Below, one piece after another: positions 63,050 through 64,000 of a stretch of DNA of 64,000 bases. Both the position numbers and the translations under genes were made by a program. Source of the DNA: Trichobilharzia regenti (taxonomy: Eukaryota; Platyhelminthes; Trematoda; Strigeidida; Schistosomatidae); the NCBI GenBank assembly GCA_944472135.2, contig OX235262.1, positions 171,863,509-171,927,508 on the forward strand, in the 5' to 3' direction. The notes under the pieces are model-generated. The model was given only the letters and a program-made list of their open reading frames with translations, made no database searches and was not told the DNA's origin. Within the stretch, counting starts at the first letter, position 1. The number at the start of each line of letters is the position of its first letter.

Positions 63050-64000
63050 ATTTTTTAATAATAATAATAACAGCTTTATTCCAAACAGTATTTGTGGTAC
63101 AGTTATGGAATTTTCAGCATGCATTACAATACATTGCATCTTAATACCTCATACGTTTTATAAGAGTTGGAAAGACGAGATCCAGTTGTTCTACTGACTA
63201 TTCAATAAGTTGTAGGTATCACGCCTAGTGCTTTCTTTATCGCACAGAACACGAGCTAAGTAGGGTATGGTTGAGTTTTTGTACTTGCTTTAGCGAGCAT
63301 ATAGTTTCCTATATAGGCTTCTGGTTTTGCCTGATGAGATACAAGGGGAGAGTTGTGAATGAAGAGGGTGGTGTGAGTTAGATAAAATGGATTTTGCTCA
63401 TTTTTCACATGAGTTCATGTGCCTGTCAATCAGAATATTAACAAGCTGGTTAAGTGGCACCCTGTGGCTTACCCTACTGGCAACCTTTAACATCCTGCGT
63501 AATAAGGTATAGTATTTCTTCAGTAGCCCTGAGAAAACTAAGGGGGAACAAAAGAGAATAACAGGCAGGATGCATGAGTGAACGAATCGTAAGAGTAAGG
63601 GTTGGGTTATTCCAGAATGTATTAACTTCTTGATGTAGAAGGTAAGACGGAATAGAAATCAAGATATGAGACGACTAGGAAGGATCAGCATATATTAAGA
63701 CACCAAGATATTTAATTTCCGACTTGGTTTCTATTTCAGTGCCATCTATGTTGCACACCTCGTGAGTGCTAACCACTTTGTTTAGGTTAGATTTATGCCC
63801 AAAGGTGAAATTGACTGATCGGCATGTGGAAGGATTTAAGCTAAGACTGTTTTCCTTGGACCACTGGCTGATTTCTGATAAAAGGACATTCAGTTTGGAG
63901 TAGTCATAAACAAATCATCCTGTTTGATTGCCAGTTTCTGTTCCCGTCCTCTAAATCTCTTCTGATCTTGCCCTCTTTTCTTTATGCAATGAAGCTCTAC
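63050..64000 (-). mobile_element. CR1-like LINE 3' portion, continues past the window
   Basis: AAT tail and 3' UTR at 63055-63160, then C-terminal coding sequence in several frames (KTRSLYRKLYAR near 63310, FVHSCILPVILFCSPL near 63570, LLKKYYTLLRRMLKVASR near 63500). Upstream RT part toward 64000 is broken. Matches 2.7-3.2 and 42.0-42.6 kb. Confidence 0.7.

Overview
This window looks like repeat-dense nuclear DNA of a schistosomatid blood fluke (Schistosoma or a close relative such as Trichobilharzia). The inference rests on three things seen together: an RTE-clade LINE resembling SR2 of S. mansoni, tRNA-headed short repeats carrying a hammerhead ribozyme motif very like that of the S. mansoni Sm-alpha repeats, and many Penelope-like elements (PLEs) with GIY-YIG endonucleases. 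The DNA is AT-rich with AAT and TA microsatellites. I found no host gene, no functional rRNA or tRNA gene and no CRISPR. Species cannot be fixed from the sequence alone. Family labels such as 'PLE group 1' or 'SINE-A' are mine.

Layout. 0-4.6 kb: a hammerhead-type S1 repeat, a (TA)n tract, a CR1-like LINE broken by a large inverted pair of PLE copies, then another PLE. 4.7-12 kb: a head-to-head pair of S1 repeats, a blank stretch, then four PLE copies. 13-18.7 kb: a truncated RTE copy, several PLE pieces, a SINE and a PLE retaining reverse transcriptase motifs. 19.7-23.6 kb: a solo LTR and a near full-length RTE element (11-bp target duplication) sitting inside an S1 repeat. 25-32 kb: a PLE split by a young Ty3/Gypsy element with an unbroken gag-pol frame. 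32-45 kb: RTE, PLE, SINE and CR1 fragments, many nested. 45-53 kb: PLE inside PLE, further PLE copies, S1 pairs. 53-64 kb: three RTE copies, a PLE palindrome, two hammerhead-type PLEs, a SINE and a CR1-like LINE running off the window end.

How the parts relate. Two proteins could still be largely functional: the Gypsy polyprotein (26786-30625, minus) and the front two thirds of the RTE polyprotein (20806-23331, minus). The rest is broken. Two tRNA-headed SINE families end in the tails of two different LINEs: SINE-A shares the RTE tail and SINE-B the CR1-like tail, so each is probably mobilised by that LINE. PLE copies are bounded by hammerhead-like sequences; in at least three groups the stem I pairing differs in sequence but is kept as a pairing, while the CUGANGA and GAAA boxes persist. 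Nesting gives relative ages: S1 repeats and CR1 fragments are hosts; PLEs, RTE, SINEs and the Gypsy element are later arrivals.
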